Assembly: GCA_046316495.1 (NCBI GenBank)
Contig: JBKDAM010000104.1
Coordinates: 4,345-68,344, forward strand
DNA: 64,000 nt
From: M3007 sp046316495
GTDB taxonomy: Bacteria > Bacteroidota > Bacteroidia > Chitinophagales > Saprospiraceae
Direction: 5' to 3'
Part shown: positions 52,794 through 63,000 of the stretch, piece by piece
How positions within the stretch are numbered: the stretch's first letter is position 1
Layout: every line of letters starts with the position of its first letter
The notes under the pieces: model-generated
What the model saw: the letters and a program-made list of their open reading frames with translations, nothing else
Database searches by the model: none
Told to the model about the DNA's origin: nothing
Position numbers and translations under genes: made by a program

Positions 52794-53675
52794 TTATTTC
52801 AATTCTTTCGATTTAAGTAACTTTTGTCCGGTCCATTTGTAAAGGGTAATTTTATACTCCTGTTTGGTTAGATTCAATCCGCCCTGTTCAGATTCTTCCA
52901 TTTCTGCCATATCTTTTACGACTATCAAGTGTTCTGCGATGCCCCCCTTGTCGGTAGGGAAAAGGCATTCTTCGGAGTCGTAAAAGACGCCTCCATCGCT
53001 GATAGAGGTGGTTTCAAGCACTTTCATCAGGCTATTATCCTCGAGCCAAAACAGCAGGTTATTGCCGGAAGGGTAACCGCAGGCTGGAAAGGAATAATCT
53101 ACGTTTAAAATGGCTTTTACATTTTTGAGGGGTTCGAATCGCAGGCTAAAATTTGGATAGTAGAATAGGTCCCCATGGGTAGTAAATTCTGTTTTTGCCA
53201 ATTCAACTCCCTCTTTGGCTAGTCGAACTTGGAGGGTAATTTGTTGTTGTTTGGGGTCATATGCGGCGATTCCGGTCATAAACAGCACTCCATCTGTGAT
53301 TAGGTAGGGGTCATTAGGGGTTTGAATGCTTGCTAATGCCAGAAATCCTCCCCATAGATAACCTTGAACGGTACCAGTACTCTTGGTGTAGGTCTGTACT
53401 TTCAACCAGGGCATTTTTACACCGCGTAAGGTTAGGGAGTCTGTACTAATTGCTTCAACAGTGACCGTTGTGCCGATAGGCAGTTTACTGATGACCCTGG
53501 CCTGGGTAGTGGCTTGCTCCCGCAAGTTGGCATCTGTCACCAATGTATGATAAGTCATTCCCACTTCAAAAGCACCACCGGTTCCGTACGATTGCATCCA
53601 GTCTTCCAGTACATCCTGTGCTGGTAGTTGAGATGACAGTAGTAAAAGGGCTAGTATTTTTCGTAAGGTATTCAT
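52794..53675 (-). CDS. Secreted SH3-domain (SH3b) protein, hypothetical
   Basis: About 293 residues from the ATG at 53675 (in-frame ATG at 53684 also possible). A signal peptide (ILALLLLSSQLPAQ) is followed by a bacterial SH3-type segment (~45-110: DANLREQATTQARVISKLPIGTTVTV ... GYLWGGFLAL). A beta-rich remainder has repeated K/E-rich strands and a closing TLYKWTGQKLLKS. Bacterial SH3 domains often bind cell-wall or other extracellular ligands; here the role is unknown. No catalytic domain is attached. Confidence 0.7.
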   Translation of the reverse strand: MNTLRKILALLLLSSQLPAQDVLEDWMQSYGTGGAFEVGMTYHTLVTDANLREQATTQARVISKLPIGTTVTVEAISTDSLTLRGVKMPWLKVQTYTKSTGTVQGYLWGGFLALASIQTPNDPYLITDGVLFMTGIAAYDPKQQQITLQVRLAKEGVELAKTEFTTHGDLFYYPNFSLRFEPLKNVKAILNVDYSFPACGYPSGNNLLFWLEDNSLMKVLETTSISDGGVFYDSEECLFPTDKGGIAEHLIVVKDMAEMEESEQGGLNLTKQEYKITLYKWTGQKLLKSKELK

Positions 53676-53905
53676 AAATAACATAATTTAATGTAGGGGC
53701 AAGATAGGGTATATTTAAACGTTTCTGCGGTTTCTTGATTGGTATTCCCTTAAATTTTGGTTAAACTTGAATTGTTGGGTCTGGAAAATCAAGTTCAAGT
53801 TGGATGTAGTGTTTTCTTGGAAAAAGACTGATTCTACTTTCCTGTCGCAGGATTGTTTGGTGTACTGTGTTTTATGGCGGCTTTGTTTGAACATAGGACC
53901 CTTGG

Positions 53906-55294
53906 TTATGGGTTTCCACAAAAGTTATCTAGTATACCGCATATTACAACGTTGGTAGTTCCAGGTGCTGCATTGGAGGGCACACATGCTTGAAAATTAC
54001 TTTGATTACCGGGTACATTGAATACCACTTGAAGTGGAGTTATCACATTGGTACCTTGTTGGACTTGCCAAGAATAGGCAAAAGGGGGTGTACCTGTTAA
54101 TTCTATAGAAAGGGTGGCACAGGCCCCTGGACAGAGTTCACCGGCGGTGGTGGTCAACGCTGATAAAGTTGGTTTTGGTCTCCAGGTGAGAAGAGTTGGA
54201 TCAGACAGGGCAATACAAGGGTCTGCAGGATCCACATTTCCATTTAGGGAGTTCCCGATGACTTGCGCTACATAATAAGGAGTATTGGTTTGGATCGGAG
54301 GAGAAAAGCTAAAATTGGGGCTGGTATTTTGTTGGAGGATACTTCCCATGGGGTTGTTCGGATTGGTGTAAAGAATGTAGCGGACGATATCGTTAAAATC
54401 GGGCTGGGCGTTGTTCCCGAATGGCACCAACGCTTCATTGGGTTCGCAAACATTCAGGCTTTGGTTGAGGGGTTCTGCGGTTAGCGCCAGGCAAAGGCAA
54501 GGTAACTCAACACTGCTTTGGGTGGGTGGGCTGACCGTGAGGGCCCTCACAGATCCGATACCAAAAAAATAAGGAGGTGGAACAGGGGGAACACAGATTG
54601 GAGTTAGGGTCCCACTGGGTGCAGAAAGTTGGTAGAACCCAAAAGGGGGGGTGCCGGTCAAACCAACATAGCCGTAGGTAAGACCATTGGAGGCGGTAGT
54701 TGGGTGGTAGAATCCGGGGTTCGTGAGCCCTACCTGAGTGGACAGGGATGGATTGGAGGGGTTAATTTGAAAAATTGCGGCGCTTGAGCCCGTGTAATTG
54801 CCCAAACCATACATGGTGCCGTTTTGGAAAAAAATATAGATTACGGAGAGGGCGGCTGGGTAATTTCCGACGGTTGTGACCGTGTTATTCGTTGGATCAA
54901 AGGTATATAAGGTGGTTTCTGTGCTTAAGTAGATAGTTCCGCTTGGGGAGCTGCAAACACCCTGATAGGTGACGGGGCCATATTGGGTTAGTATTCTGGT
55001 AGGAGATGGGGGATTGTAGCGAAGGAAACCACCCGCTGGATCATTGACGGAGCCTACCCCCCTGAGGGTCACAAGGTCTCCATCAGGCAGTAAAACAGCT
55101 CCTCTTAATTGATCATTTGTTTGTCCACCGGCATACGCAATATCGGGGGAGAAGGCGGGGCATATTTCACAATTATCCAGTTCAATTCTCCAAAATCCAG
55201 GAGGATAGGGTGGTCCATCGGTATAGAAGTAGAGCGTTTGTGCAGGGCTCTTGTAGAAAAGGAAAAAGAGCAGGATAAACAGGGAATACCTCAT
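53906..55294 (-). CDS. Secreted beta-propeller/Ig protein, apparently cut short
   Basis: About 462 residues from ATG 55294, just before a signal peptide (YSLFILLFFLFYKSPAQ); the frame runs to 55342. The N-terminal half looks like a propeller of the kind reading LLPDGDLVTLRG, GTIYLSTETTLYTFDP. The second half is Ig-like (DPCIALSDPTLLTWRP, then ELTGTPPFAYSWQVQQG). It ends abruptly in VVICGILDNFCGNP inside what looks like a repeat, and no T9SS tail is present. Comparable Bacteroidota proteins continue with more repeats and a sorting domain. No continuation was recognised in the 230 bases downstream. Either a decayed gene or a natural short form. Confidence 0.65.
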   Translation of the reverse strand: MRYSLFILLFFLFYKSPAQTLYFYTDGPPYPPGFWRIELDNCEICPAFSPDIAYAGGQTNDQLRGAVLLPDGDLVTLRGVGSVNDPAGGFLRYNPPSPTRILTQYGPVTYQGVCSSPSGTIYLSTETTLYTFDPTNNTVTTVGNYPAALSVIYIFFQNGTMYGLGNYTGSSAAIFQINPSNPSLSTQVGLTNPGFYHPTTASNGLTYGYVGLTGTPPFGFYQLSAPSGTLTPICVPPVPPPYFFGIGSVRALTVSPPTQSSVELPCLCLALTAEPLNQSLNVCEPNEALVPFGNNAQPDFNDIVRYILYTNPNNPMGSILQQNTSPNFSFSPPIQTNTPYYVAQVIGNSLNGNVDPADPCIALSDPTLLTWRPKPTLSALTTTAGELCPGACATLSIELTGTPPFAYSWQVQQGTNVITPLQVVFNVPGNQSNFQACVPSNAAPGTTNVVICGILDNFCGNP

Positions 55295-55342
55295 AAAAAC
55301 GGAAAAAATGGATGAAAGACAGAGAGAAACAGCAAGAAGCAT

Positions 55343-55862
55343 CTTGCAGGTATGAGGAAATGTATGGCCACGAAGGGTCTGCGTGGCAAGGGCCTATATG
55401 CGAAAGGTGTTATCTTTGGGAAGTGCGATCGGAGCAGTTTTATCAAAACAGTTGGAAAGCATTAAAGTTATATAGAGGGTGTGAGTTTAGTGGGTTTGAT
55501 TTTTGGGGTCTTGGGTATCTCAAGCTTTGTTAATGGTATTGGCTTCTTTTCCCATTTATATTATCTTGGTTGGTACTGTTCAACTTTCAAAATAATTTAT
55601 TATCCAGCACGCTGAATTCTGAAAAGAGTTCATTTTAAGGAGTTGTTTGGTGTTTTCTTTCTTCTGACAATATAAAAAGAATCTTATTTGGGTAGGAAGA
55701 GCCAACTGTTCAGTTATAAATCTACGCTGTACAAAAACCACCCTCTAATCCGAAGGCGTAATCAAAGCGTACGATAAGCAAGGTTAAAAGGTCTTACTTT
55801 TACAGTGTTTAGTTTTAATTTAATATTATAATCAATCGAGTTTGAGTTAACCACGTTTCAAG
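55343..55862. other. Intergenic region of about 520 bases
   Basis: AT-rich gap between divergent genes. A plus-strand ORF at 55312-55533 has no recognisable features and is probably chance. A near-consensus -7 box TACTTTTA at 55795-55802 may serve the downstream sensor gene. No RNA gene or repeat was seen. Confidence 0.5.
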
Positions 55863-58800
55863 ATGATGCGGAAGTCGAGTTTTGTTGTTTTTCTAGTCGC
55901 AGTTGTTGTAGATATTTTAGCCCAAAATACGCATTCAAGTAAGCGCTTGGAGTGGTCGCATTTTGGTATATCGGACGGCATCTCTCATACTCAGGTAAAC
56001 CACAGTTTTCAGGATAGTAGAGGTGTACTATGGTTAGCTGCGCAGGATGGGTTAAATGTGTTAGATGGTCATAGGGTTTATGGGGTGGCAAGCTGGCCCT
56101 CGCTTATTTCTCACCGAGTTATTCAGTTTCGAATGGAAGATCACAAAGGCCTAATCTGGTTAAGGTACTTTGATGATAGGCGGTTGTTTTTTCGGGTATT
56201 CGATATTAGGACAAGAATGGAAGTAGAAATGGTGAGCAGGGTTGATACCATTAAGACAGGAATGCCTGTAGATATTGCTTGTGATGAAGAAGGGTTCCTT
56301 TTGTTAATTAATTCAAAGTCTGAAGTCTGGAAAGAGGAACGGGATGGAACTTGGATACTTTTTGCAGATGGTTTAGGGCCTTTTCGGACCTTTTGCTCAG
56401 GAAGGCAGTTTCAGAAAAGGATTTGGTTATCCACGGAGAATCCTTACCTCGAACCAGATGATATTCGGATTACAACGTTAGATGGAAATGGTAACAGAGG
56501 GGTTGAGATTAAGCAAGATGGGGTAGTTTACATGTCCTGTCTTGAGCCAGATAGGGTGTGGATACAGTGTTTAGCAAGGATAGGTTTTATCTCTCATGAT
56601 GGAACTGAGCATTGGGTGCCATTGCTTAAGGATCTTGGGATAAGTACTTTTTCAGAACGGCTCTACACGGAGTATGATTATAAACGGGGCACCCTTTGGA
56701 TTTGGCATAAAGACCAGTTGGTTGCGGTTGATTGCACCAATTTCGATGCTGGAGAAAAGTTAACTCCAATTGCATCCGTTGACTTGAAAGTTATTCCTTT
56801 CAGCATGGTAATGGGTCGTAATGGGCATTTGTTTTTGAGTTCGAACGACGGAGTGTATATATCGAGGCTGGTGGATACACGTTTCCAGAAGATTTTATGG
56901 AAGGATGACGCAAAGCTTTCTCGGCTTCAATTGAGGGAGGCTAGAGGAATGCTTGAGACGAGTCAGGGTGCTGTTTTTCTATTAGTAGGTAATTTGCTTC
57001 ATCAATACAATCGTAAAACAGGCTTAGCACAACAGGTACACGGTAAGGAAGTGGGCATTTCGCCGTTGATAGAAGATCCGGGAAATGGGTCACTTTGGTT
57101 TGGGATAATTAATAATTTCATGCCGGGTACGAACTCTTTCTTACACTATCCCTTTGCACTGGCTGGAGATTGGGGGGTGACTTGGTCTTCTGCTTTTATA
57201 GACAAGGATCAGCTATTCTTAGGAACATCGGAGGGCTTAGTGGTTTATGATACGAAACGGCAGGTAGCATCAGAGTTTTCACAATATAACGGATTTGAAG
57301 AATTTCGAAGGGCGAGTGTTTACTTTATGAAGCAGGAAGATGCAGGAGAGTGGTGGTTTTTAACGGATAAAGGTCTTTTTCGTTATGGTATTGGAAAAGG
57401 AATTATTGAAAAGCAATGTGCAAGTAGCACTGGGAATAATTGGCTTCCGGGAGATAACTTTAGGCATTACCATAAAGATTCAACGGGCAACTATTGGTTT
57501 GCTACGTCTCAAGGGCTTATTAAATGGAATCGCAAGTCAGGTGCCGCTCAAAAGATAACTCGAGAGCAAGGACTTCCAAACGATAATTTATACGCGGTAT
57601 ATGGAGATAAAAATGGTTTTTTATGGTTGAACAGTGACTATGGTATTGTTCAGTATCATCCTGAAACGGGTAGTATTCGTATTTATTTGCAAGAGGATGG
57701 AATATCCAATAATGAGTTCAACCGTATTTCTCATTTACAGCTGAGAGATGGCACCTTGCTCTTTGGTGGAATAAATGGCGTAACCCTTTTTAATCCAGAT
57801 CATTTTAAGTTTGATGTAGGAGAAAGGGGAGGTGTAGGAGTGGTTGTTATGTCCATAAAATCTATGAGTGCCAAACAATCTACCGATCAAGAGTTGGTAG
57901 ATGACTTTTACCAGAATAACAAAATAACCTTGCAGCCTGGTAACAATCTATTGAATATTGAATTTTCATTGCCTAATTACTTCAAGGAGAAGGCTGTCTC
58001 CTATAGCTATAAGGTGGAGGGCTTGAGTTCTGAATGGGTATTCACTAAATCCCCAGTTGTACAATTATTAGGTTTAGCTCCGGGTAGATATACGTTGCTT
58101 ATAAGGGGAAATTCGGGATCTGGGGAGGTGTCTGGTGACCCTTGTGAGCTCATCATTGAAGTCCTTCCCTATTATTATCAAGAAAGCTGGTTTTGGTTTA
58201 TTATTTTGACAATAATTGGGTTATTGGTCTGGTTGTTATTAAGGTTTCGAGAGCGTGTTTTGGTAAGATATCAGAGGGAGTTGGAGCATAAAGTAGCAGA
58301 GAGTACGAACCGGATTCGGGGAGACAAAGAGTTAATTGAGCGTCAGGCTCAATTATTAGCAACTCAAAATGAAGCACAACGTCGTTTTTTTGCAAATATA
58401 ACGCATGAGTTCAGGACGCCGTTGTCCTTGGTAATGGGGCCGGTTGATGTAGTTCGGAAGCAATCCAATTTAAGCCGACGGTACAAGAGTTTACTAGATA
58501 TTTCGCATCAAAATTCCAGAAGGTTACTTGATTTAGTTGATGGAGTACTAGTCATGTCCAGCCTTGATGTTCAACAATGGCGTCGGAGGGAGGAGATAGT
58601 TTCCGTTCCAATTTTAATTTCTTCTATCGCTGAAGAGTATTCGGTACTTGGTGATCAAAAGCAGATTAGTTTTAATATCGACTGTAAGAGGGTTGAGCAC
58701 TCTCATATTCTAACTGACCCAAGGGCAGTTCGAATCATTCTGAATAACCTTCTTTCTAATGCGATTAAGTTTACTCCTAACGGTGGTAAAGTAGAGGTAA

Positions 58801-59882
58801 TTGTTTCTGAGGTAAACAGTGAGCTAACAATATCCGTGAAAGATTCTGGACGTGGTATCCCGCTGGAAGATTTGAACAAGATTTTTGATCGTTATTTTCA
58901 AACAAGTCGAACGGATGTTCCCTTAGAAGGTGGAACGGGAATCGGGTTGTCAGTAGCAAAAGAGTTGATAGAATTAATGGGTGGTAGAATTAAGGTGGAG
59001 AGTTCGATTGGTAAGGGTGCATTATTCACAGCTGTTTTTCCGGTTAAATTCCCAAAAGAAACCGTGTCTGGGGGGAGGGTTCCTGCAGTTTCGAAAGAAA
59101 CAAAAGGTAAGACATTCAATAATTTTAAAAAATCAGAAAGGGTTATACTCCTTGTGGAGGATAATCCAGATTTTCAGCACTACATTGATTTTTTACTAAA
59201 CGAGTATTACACCATTTTAGTTACAAGCAATGGTATTGAAGCATTGCACCTACTTCATGAAGGCCACCTACCTGATTTAATGATTTCGGATTGGATGATG
59301 CCAGAGATGGATGGCTTTCAGTTGGCAGAAAAAATAAAATTGGAGCCTAAGTTTTCATCGATTCCGATTGTTTTTCTGACAGCTCGGTCCATGGAGAGTG
59401 ATATGGAGAAGGCAGTTCGACTGGGTATTGATGATTATTTGGTAAAACCATTTGAGGAGGAAGCACTGTTTGCCATTGTTAACCAATTACTTAAACGGAC
59501 AAAAAGCAGGGCGGATGCATCCCTGCAACAGGGATTATCCGATCGTATTGAGCTAAATCTTACAGATGAACAGGCGTGGTTGGAAACCCTTCAAAAAGAG
59601 ACACTTGATCGGATTAGCAATGATCTTTTTTCAGTTGATCAGTTGGCATCCGTGATGTTTATGGGGCGCACCAAGTTTTACAAGGAGGTCCGGCGCCTTA
59701 CTGGATTAACGCCAAATGAGTATATTTTAGAGGCCAGGCTTGTGCGTGCCAGAATGCTTATGGAGACGCACAATGATTTGACTTTGAAGAAGGTCGTACA
59801 GATGGTAGGCCTGAAAGATGAGGGGAATTTTTCACGGGCTTTTAAGAAACGGTTTGGCAATTCACCCTCCTGGTACCTCTAG
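55863..59882 (+). CDS. Hybrid two-component system protein (propeller, histidine kinase, receiver, AraC HTH)
   Basis: A 1339-residue protein. Signal peptide (FVVFLVAVVVDILA); periplasmic propeller sensor (~25-650, e.g. DSRGVLWLAAQDGLNVLDG, GDKNGFLWLNSDYGIVQYH); Y_Y_Y domain (~690-770); membrane helix (~775-795); kinase with phospho-acceptor H848 (FFANITHEFRTPLS), N-box (NNLLSNAIKFTPNGG) and G-boxes (DSGRGIP, GGTGIGLSVAKEL); receiver with D1143 (LMISDWMMPEMDG) and K in LVKPFEEE; AraC-type DNA-binding domain (~1235-1339). All key residues are intact. Such HTCS proteins sense glycan fragments and control nearby loci. The only nearby plus-strand target is the giant secreted gene at 60038. Confidence 0.95.
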   Translation: MMRKSSFVVFLVAVVVDILAQNTHSSKRLEWSHFGISDGISHTQVNHSFQDSRGVLWLAAQDGLNVLDGHRVYGVASWPSLISHRVIQFRMEDHKGLIWLRYFDDRRLFFRVFDIRTRMEVEMVSRVDTIKTGMPVDIACDEEGFLLLINSKSEVWKEERDGTWILFADGLGPFRTFCSGRQFQKRIWLSTENPYLEPDDIRITTLDGNGNRGVEIKQDGVVYMSCLEPDRVWIQCLARIGFISHDGTEHWVPLLKDLGISTFSERLYTEYDYKRGTLWIWHKDQLVAVDCTNFDAGEKLTPIASVDLKVIPFSMVMGRNGHLFLSSNDGVYISRLVDTRFQKILWKDDAKLSRLQLREARGMLETSQGAVFLLVGNLLHQYNRKTGLAQQVHGKEVGISPLIEDPGNGSLWFGIINNFMPGTNSFLHYPFALAGDWGVTWSSAFIDKDQLFLGTSEGLVVYDTKRQVASEFSQYNGFEEFRRASVYFMKQEDAGEWWFLTDKGLFRYGIGKGIIEKQCASSTGNNWLPGDNFRHYHKDSTGNYWFATSQGLIKWNRKSGAAQKITREQGLPNDNLYAVYGDKNGFLWLNSDYGIVQYHPETGSIRIYLQEDGISNNEFNRISHLQLRDGTLLFGGINGVTLFNPDHFKFDVGERGGVGVVVMSIKSMSAKQSTDQELVDDFYQNNKITLQPGNNLLNIEFSLPNYFKEKAVSYSYKVEGLSSEWVFTKSPVVQLLGLAPGRYTLLIRGNSGSGEVSGDPCELIIEVLPYYYQESWFWFIILTIIGLLVWLLLRFRERVLVRYQRELEHKVAESTNRIRGDKELIERQAQLLATQNEAQRRFFANITHEFRTPLSLVMGPVDVVRKQSNLSRRYKSLLDISHQNSRRLLDLVDGVLVMSSLDVQQWRRREEIVSVPILISSIAEEYSVLGDQKQISFNIDCKRVEHSHILTDPRAVRIILNNLLSNAIKFTPNGGKVEVIVSEVNSELTISVKDSGRGIPLEDLNKIFDRYFQTSRTDVPLEGGTGIGLSVAKELIELMGGRIKVESSIGKGALFTAVFPVKFPKETVSGGRVPAVSKETKGKTFNNFKKSERVILLVEDNPDFQHYIDFLLNEYYTILVTSNGIEALHLLHEGHLPDLMISDWMMPEMDGFQLAEKIKLEPKFSSIPIVFLTARSMESDMEKAVRLGIDDYLVKPFEEEALFAIVNQLLKRTKSRADASLQQGLSDRIELNLTDEQAWLETLQKETLDRISNDLFSVDQLASVMFMGRTKFYKEVRRLTGLTPNEYILEARLVRARMLMETHNDLTLKKVVQMVGLKDEGNFSRAFKKRFGNSPSWYL

Positions 59883-60037
59883 TACGAGCAGCTGTACAAT
59901 TCCCTCGTAAGCCCTATTGGGCTGTCTTCCTTTCTGTACAATAAGCAGCGTGCTTGGTTGGACTTTTGTGGTGTAAAAGATAATTCTGTCCTACGGACTG
60001 GATTGTCCCTTTTCTCATTTAATAACTGTTTACATTC

Positions 60038-63000
60038 ATGCAAAGTTCAAAACATCTGCAATCGGATAGTCTGTATGATTATTCGAGACAAGGCAGAAAA
60101 AGCGCCTTGTTTATGGTTGTCATGTGCCTCTTCCTGAGTAGAGGATTTGCACAGGTCACTGACACCATCAACGTCCCTTCGGGTACGTTTGATTACACAA
60201 CTAACTACCCAGCACTGGGCAACCCTGTTAACATGGTCAAACTAGGTGCGGGTACAGCCAACATGGTGTATACCCCAGGTGGCTTCATCAATCCGGTCCG
60301 TCAGGGAGTAACCACTGTCTTTGGCGGCACTTTAAACTTAAACAGGGCAGCAGGTCCAGGGAATACAAGTCGGAGTTTGCCTAACCAGCGAATAGAGATG
60401 AAGCCTGGTACTAACCTGATTGTTACATTAGCAAACCAAATTGGCGATGCTACAACTCTTGAGTTGGACAATGCTACATTTACCTTAAATCAAGGAGAGT
60501 ACTTGTCGTTTTTGACGATGAAGAACAATTCCACCATTAATGGTCCTGGACGGTTTGTATTAAATGGCAACATTAATGCTAAGCTAATTGCTTTGGGTGG
60601 TGGAACAGAGACGATTTCAGCGAGTTTCGCGATGGCTTCTGCTTTCACCGACCTTACTACGACTTCTAGTGCGAGGGCAGGAAATGGGACGACAGAAATT
60701 GAAGTTCAAGAGAATACAATTTTGAATATTGCAACTGAGCTTGCCGATTTTCATGAGGGCAATTCAATTGGAAGTATGCGAAAAACAGGTTCTGGCAAAC
60801 TGGTTTTGGCTAGTGCCGCTTTCTCCAATTATCGAGGCACTACTTCTATTCAAGCAGGTGAGTACCAGGTTAATGGCACACTCCGTTCTTTCTTTTGGAA
60901 TGGATCCATGATGCAGGAAGGTTTATCCGGCAATTTGACTGTAAATGCGGCAGGAAAACTATCGGGTACTGGTACTATTAAGGCTGTCAACACGTTAATC
61001 AGCGGTACCCACGCACCCGGAACCTCACCTGGTATTCAAACATTTACCTCTGATTTAACGTATAATAATGGTGCTGTTGTAGAATTGGAGTTTATCAGCA
61101 ATTCTACGACTGGGCGTGGTACGAATTTCGATGGGATTAACTTAACGACCGGGGCAGATCTAAATTTTGCTGGAGCTACGACGTTTGACTTACAGTTTAA
61201 CGGAGCCGGCAGCATGGTTGACTGGTCTTCTTCCTTTTGGGATTCCAATAAACTGGGTACTAATGGATGGTTATTGTACTCGGGTGTTGATACCTTAAGT
61301 GGGATTGAGAATGTAACGATTTCATCAGAGGCTTTATTAGATGGTATGGGTGTATCCTTGTTGGATGCTCGTGGTCCACGTTATGGCTTTGTCCTGTATG
61401 TTGACCCTACTACTAACAATGTCTATTTGAATTTCCGGACAGATATTTGCAATGTTTCTCCAATATTTGGTACTGGATACCTGACTGGAGGTATTGGTAG
61501 GGATAACAACTGGTCGTTGGTTAAGTTACCAGCGGGTTATGATCCTGGGCAGCCTGTTCCTTATGATCCATATGTGATTAGCTCAGGGTTGCCTTTTATT
61601 TTTGCGGCAGCGACTGGTTACACGGATAGTACGGGTACTTATTATTGGGTTGCGCCGAGGTCAGATGCAGGGTCCTTATTTTCCAATGTTAATGAGTACA
61701 ACTGGATTTTAGAGCAGACCTTCACAGTAGAAAACGCGGGTTTTTATGATTTTACGTTTTCTGGTGCTGGTGATAATGCGATTGAGTTTTGGATTAATGG
61801 AGTAATTGATAGCACGACGGATCCTGTGAAGCCTACCATACTAGGCGGTACTCAAATCGGATCTCGCTGGAACACCTTTACATCCATTGGCTCCTTTGCC
61901 GGCCGGGCCTATTTGACAGCTGGTGTGAATAAGGCATATATGGTGATGTTTGATTTTGGTGGTTTAACGACTGTATTGATCTCGAATGCATCCTTCACTT
62001 GTTCAGATTACGCGGATTCGGATGGAGATGGTGTGGAAGATGAGTTGGATCCTGAACCATCCAATCCCTGTGTGCCTGTTCAGCTGGCAGGATACACGGG
62101 CTACCATCCAAACCATCCAGTATGGGGTCCTGCGGACTGCGATGGAGATGGATTGACGAATGTAAATGAGAACAATATTGGTACGGATCCTTACAACCAA
62201 GACACAGACGGAGATGGTGTGAAAGATGGTACGGAAGTAACAGATGGAACGGATCCGGGTGATGGTTGCTCCTTGGTAGTAGCTAGTCAATCTGTTGAGC
62301 CAGTTTCAGCTTGGTTGAGTGGGGATTGCGATGAAGATGGTTTGCCAAACGGTAGTGAAGTTGAAACGGGTACAGATCCAAACAATTCAGATACCGATGG
62401 CGATGGCTTAAGCGATTCGGAGGAAGTAGAAGGTGGTTCTGATCCACTTGATCCATGTGACCCTGCACAAGTAACGGGCTATATCGGGTACGATCCTGCC
62501 AATACTGCATGGGGCGAAGCGGATTGTGATGGTGATGGGCTAACCAATGCTACGGAGGTAGAAATTGGCACGGATCCATACAATGCAGACACCGATGGCG
62601 ATGGGCTGAATGACGCAGAGGAGACGAGTGGTAATACAGATCCACTCGATCCTTGCGATCCAGGACAGGGTCCTGGTTACACTGGGTATGTTGCAAGTAA
62701 TAGTATTTGGGCTGCAGCAGATTGTGATGGTGACGGTTTTGCAAACGGCGAAGAGGTAGAGGCAGGTACGGACCCTTACTGTGGTACTCCTGTATTTACA
62801 AACTGTCCATCAAATGTTGTTTTGACGAGTAGTTCTGATGGCAGCGGTGATTGCATTGCGCAGTATTTATTGGTTCATCCTGGTTCAGATATCTCTTGTT
62901 TTTCATTCATGGATATTACGTTTACAGGGGCGGCAATTTTGCCAGCTGGTGGTAATGTGACCCCTGGCTTTTCTCATACCTACAGTTTTGGCGTTGGGTT

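Noticed and set aside
52597..52842. 81-codon plus-strand ORF between two minus-strand genes
   Set aside because: It overlaps the 3' end of the SH3 gene and crosses a hairpin, and its translation has no protein-like features.
53125..53150. GGTTCGAATC-like T-loop sequence suggesting a tRNA
   Set aside because: It lies within a coding gene, and no matching acceptor, D- or anticodon arms were found.
52794..53675. SH3-domain protein as a cell-wall hydrolase
   Set aside because: No NlpC/P60, amidase or other catalytic domain was found beside the SH3-like segment.
55312..55533. 73-codon plus-strand ORF in the gap before the HTCS
   Set aside because: No signal, helix or domain pattern. It overlaps the start of the opposite gene and is probably chance.
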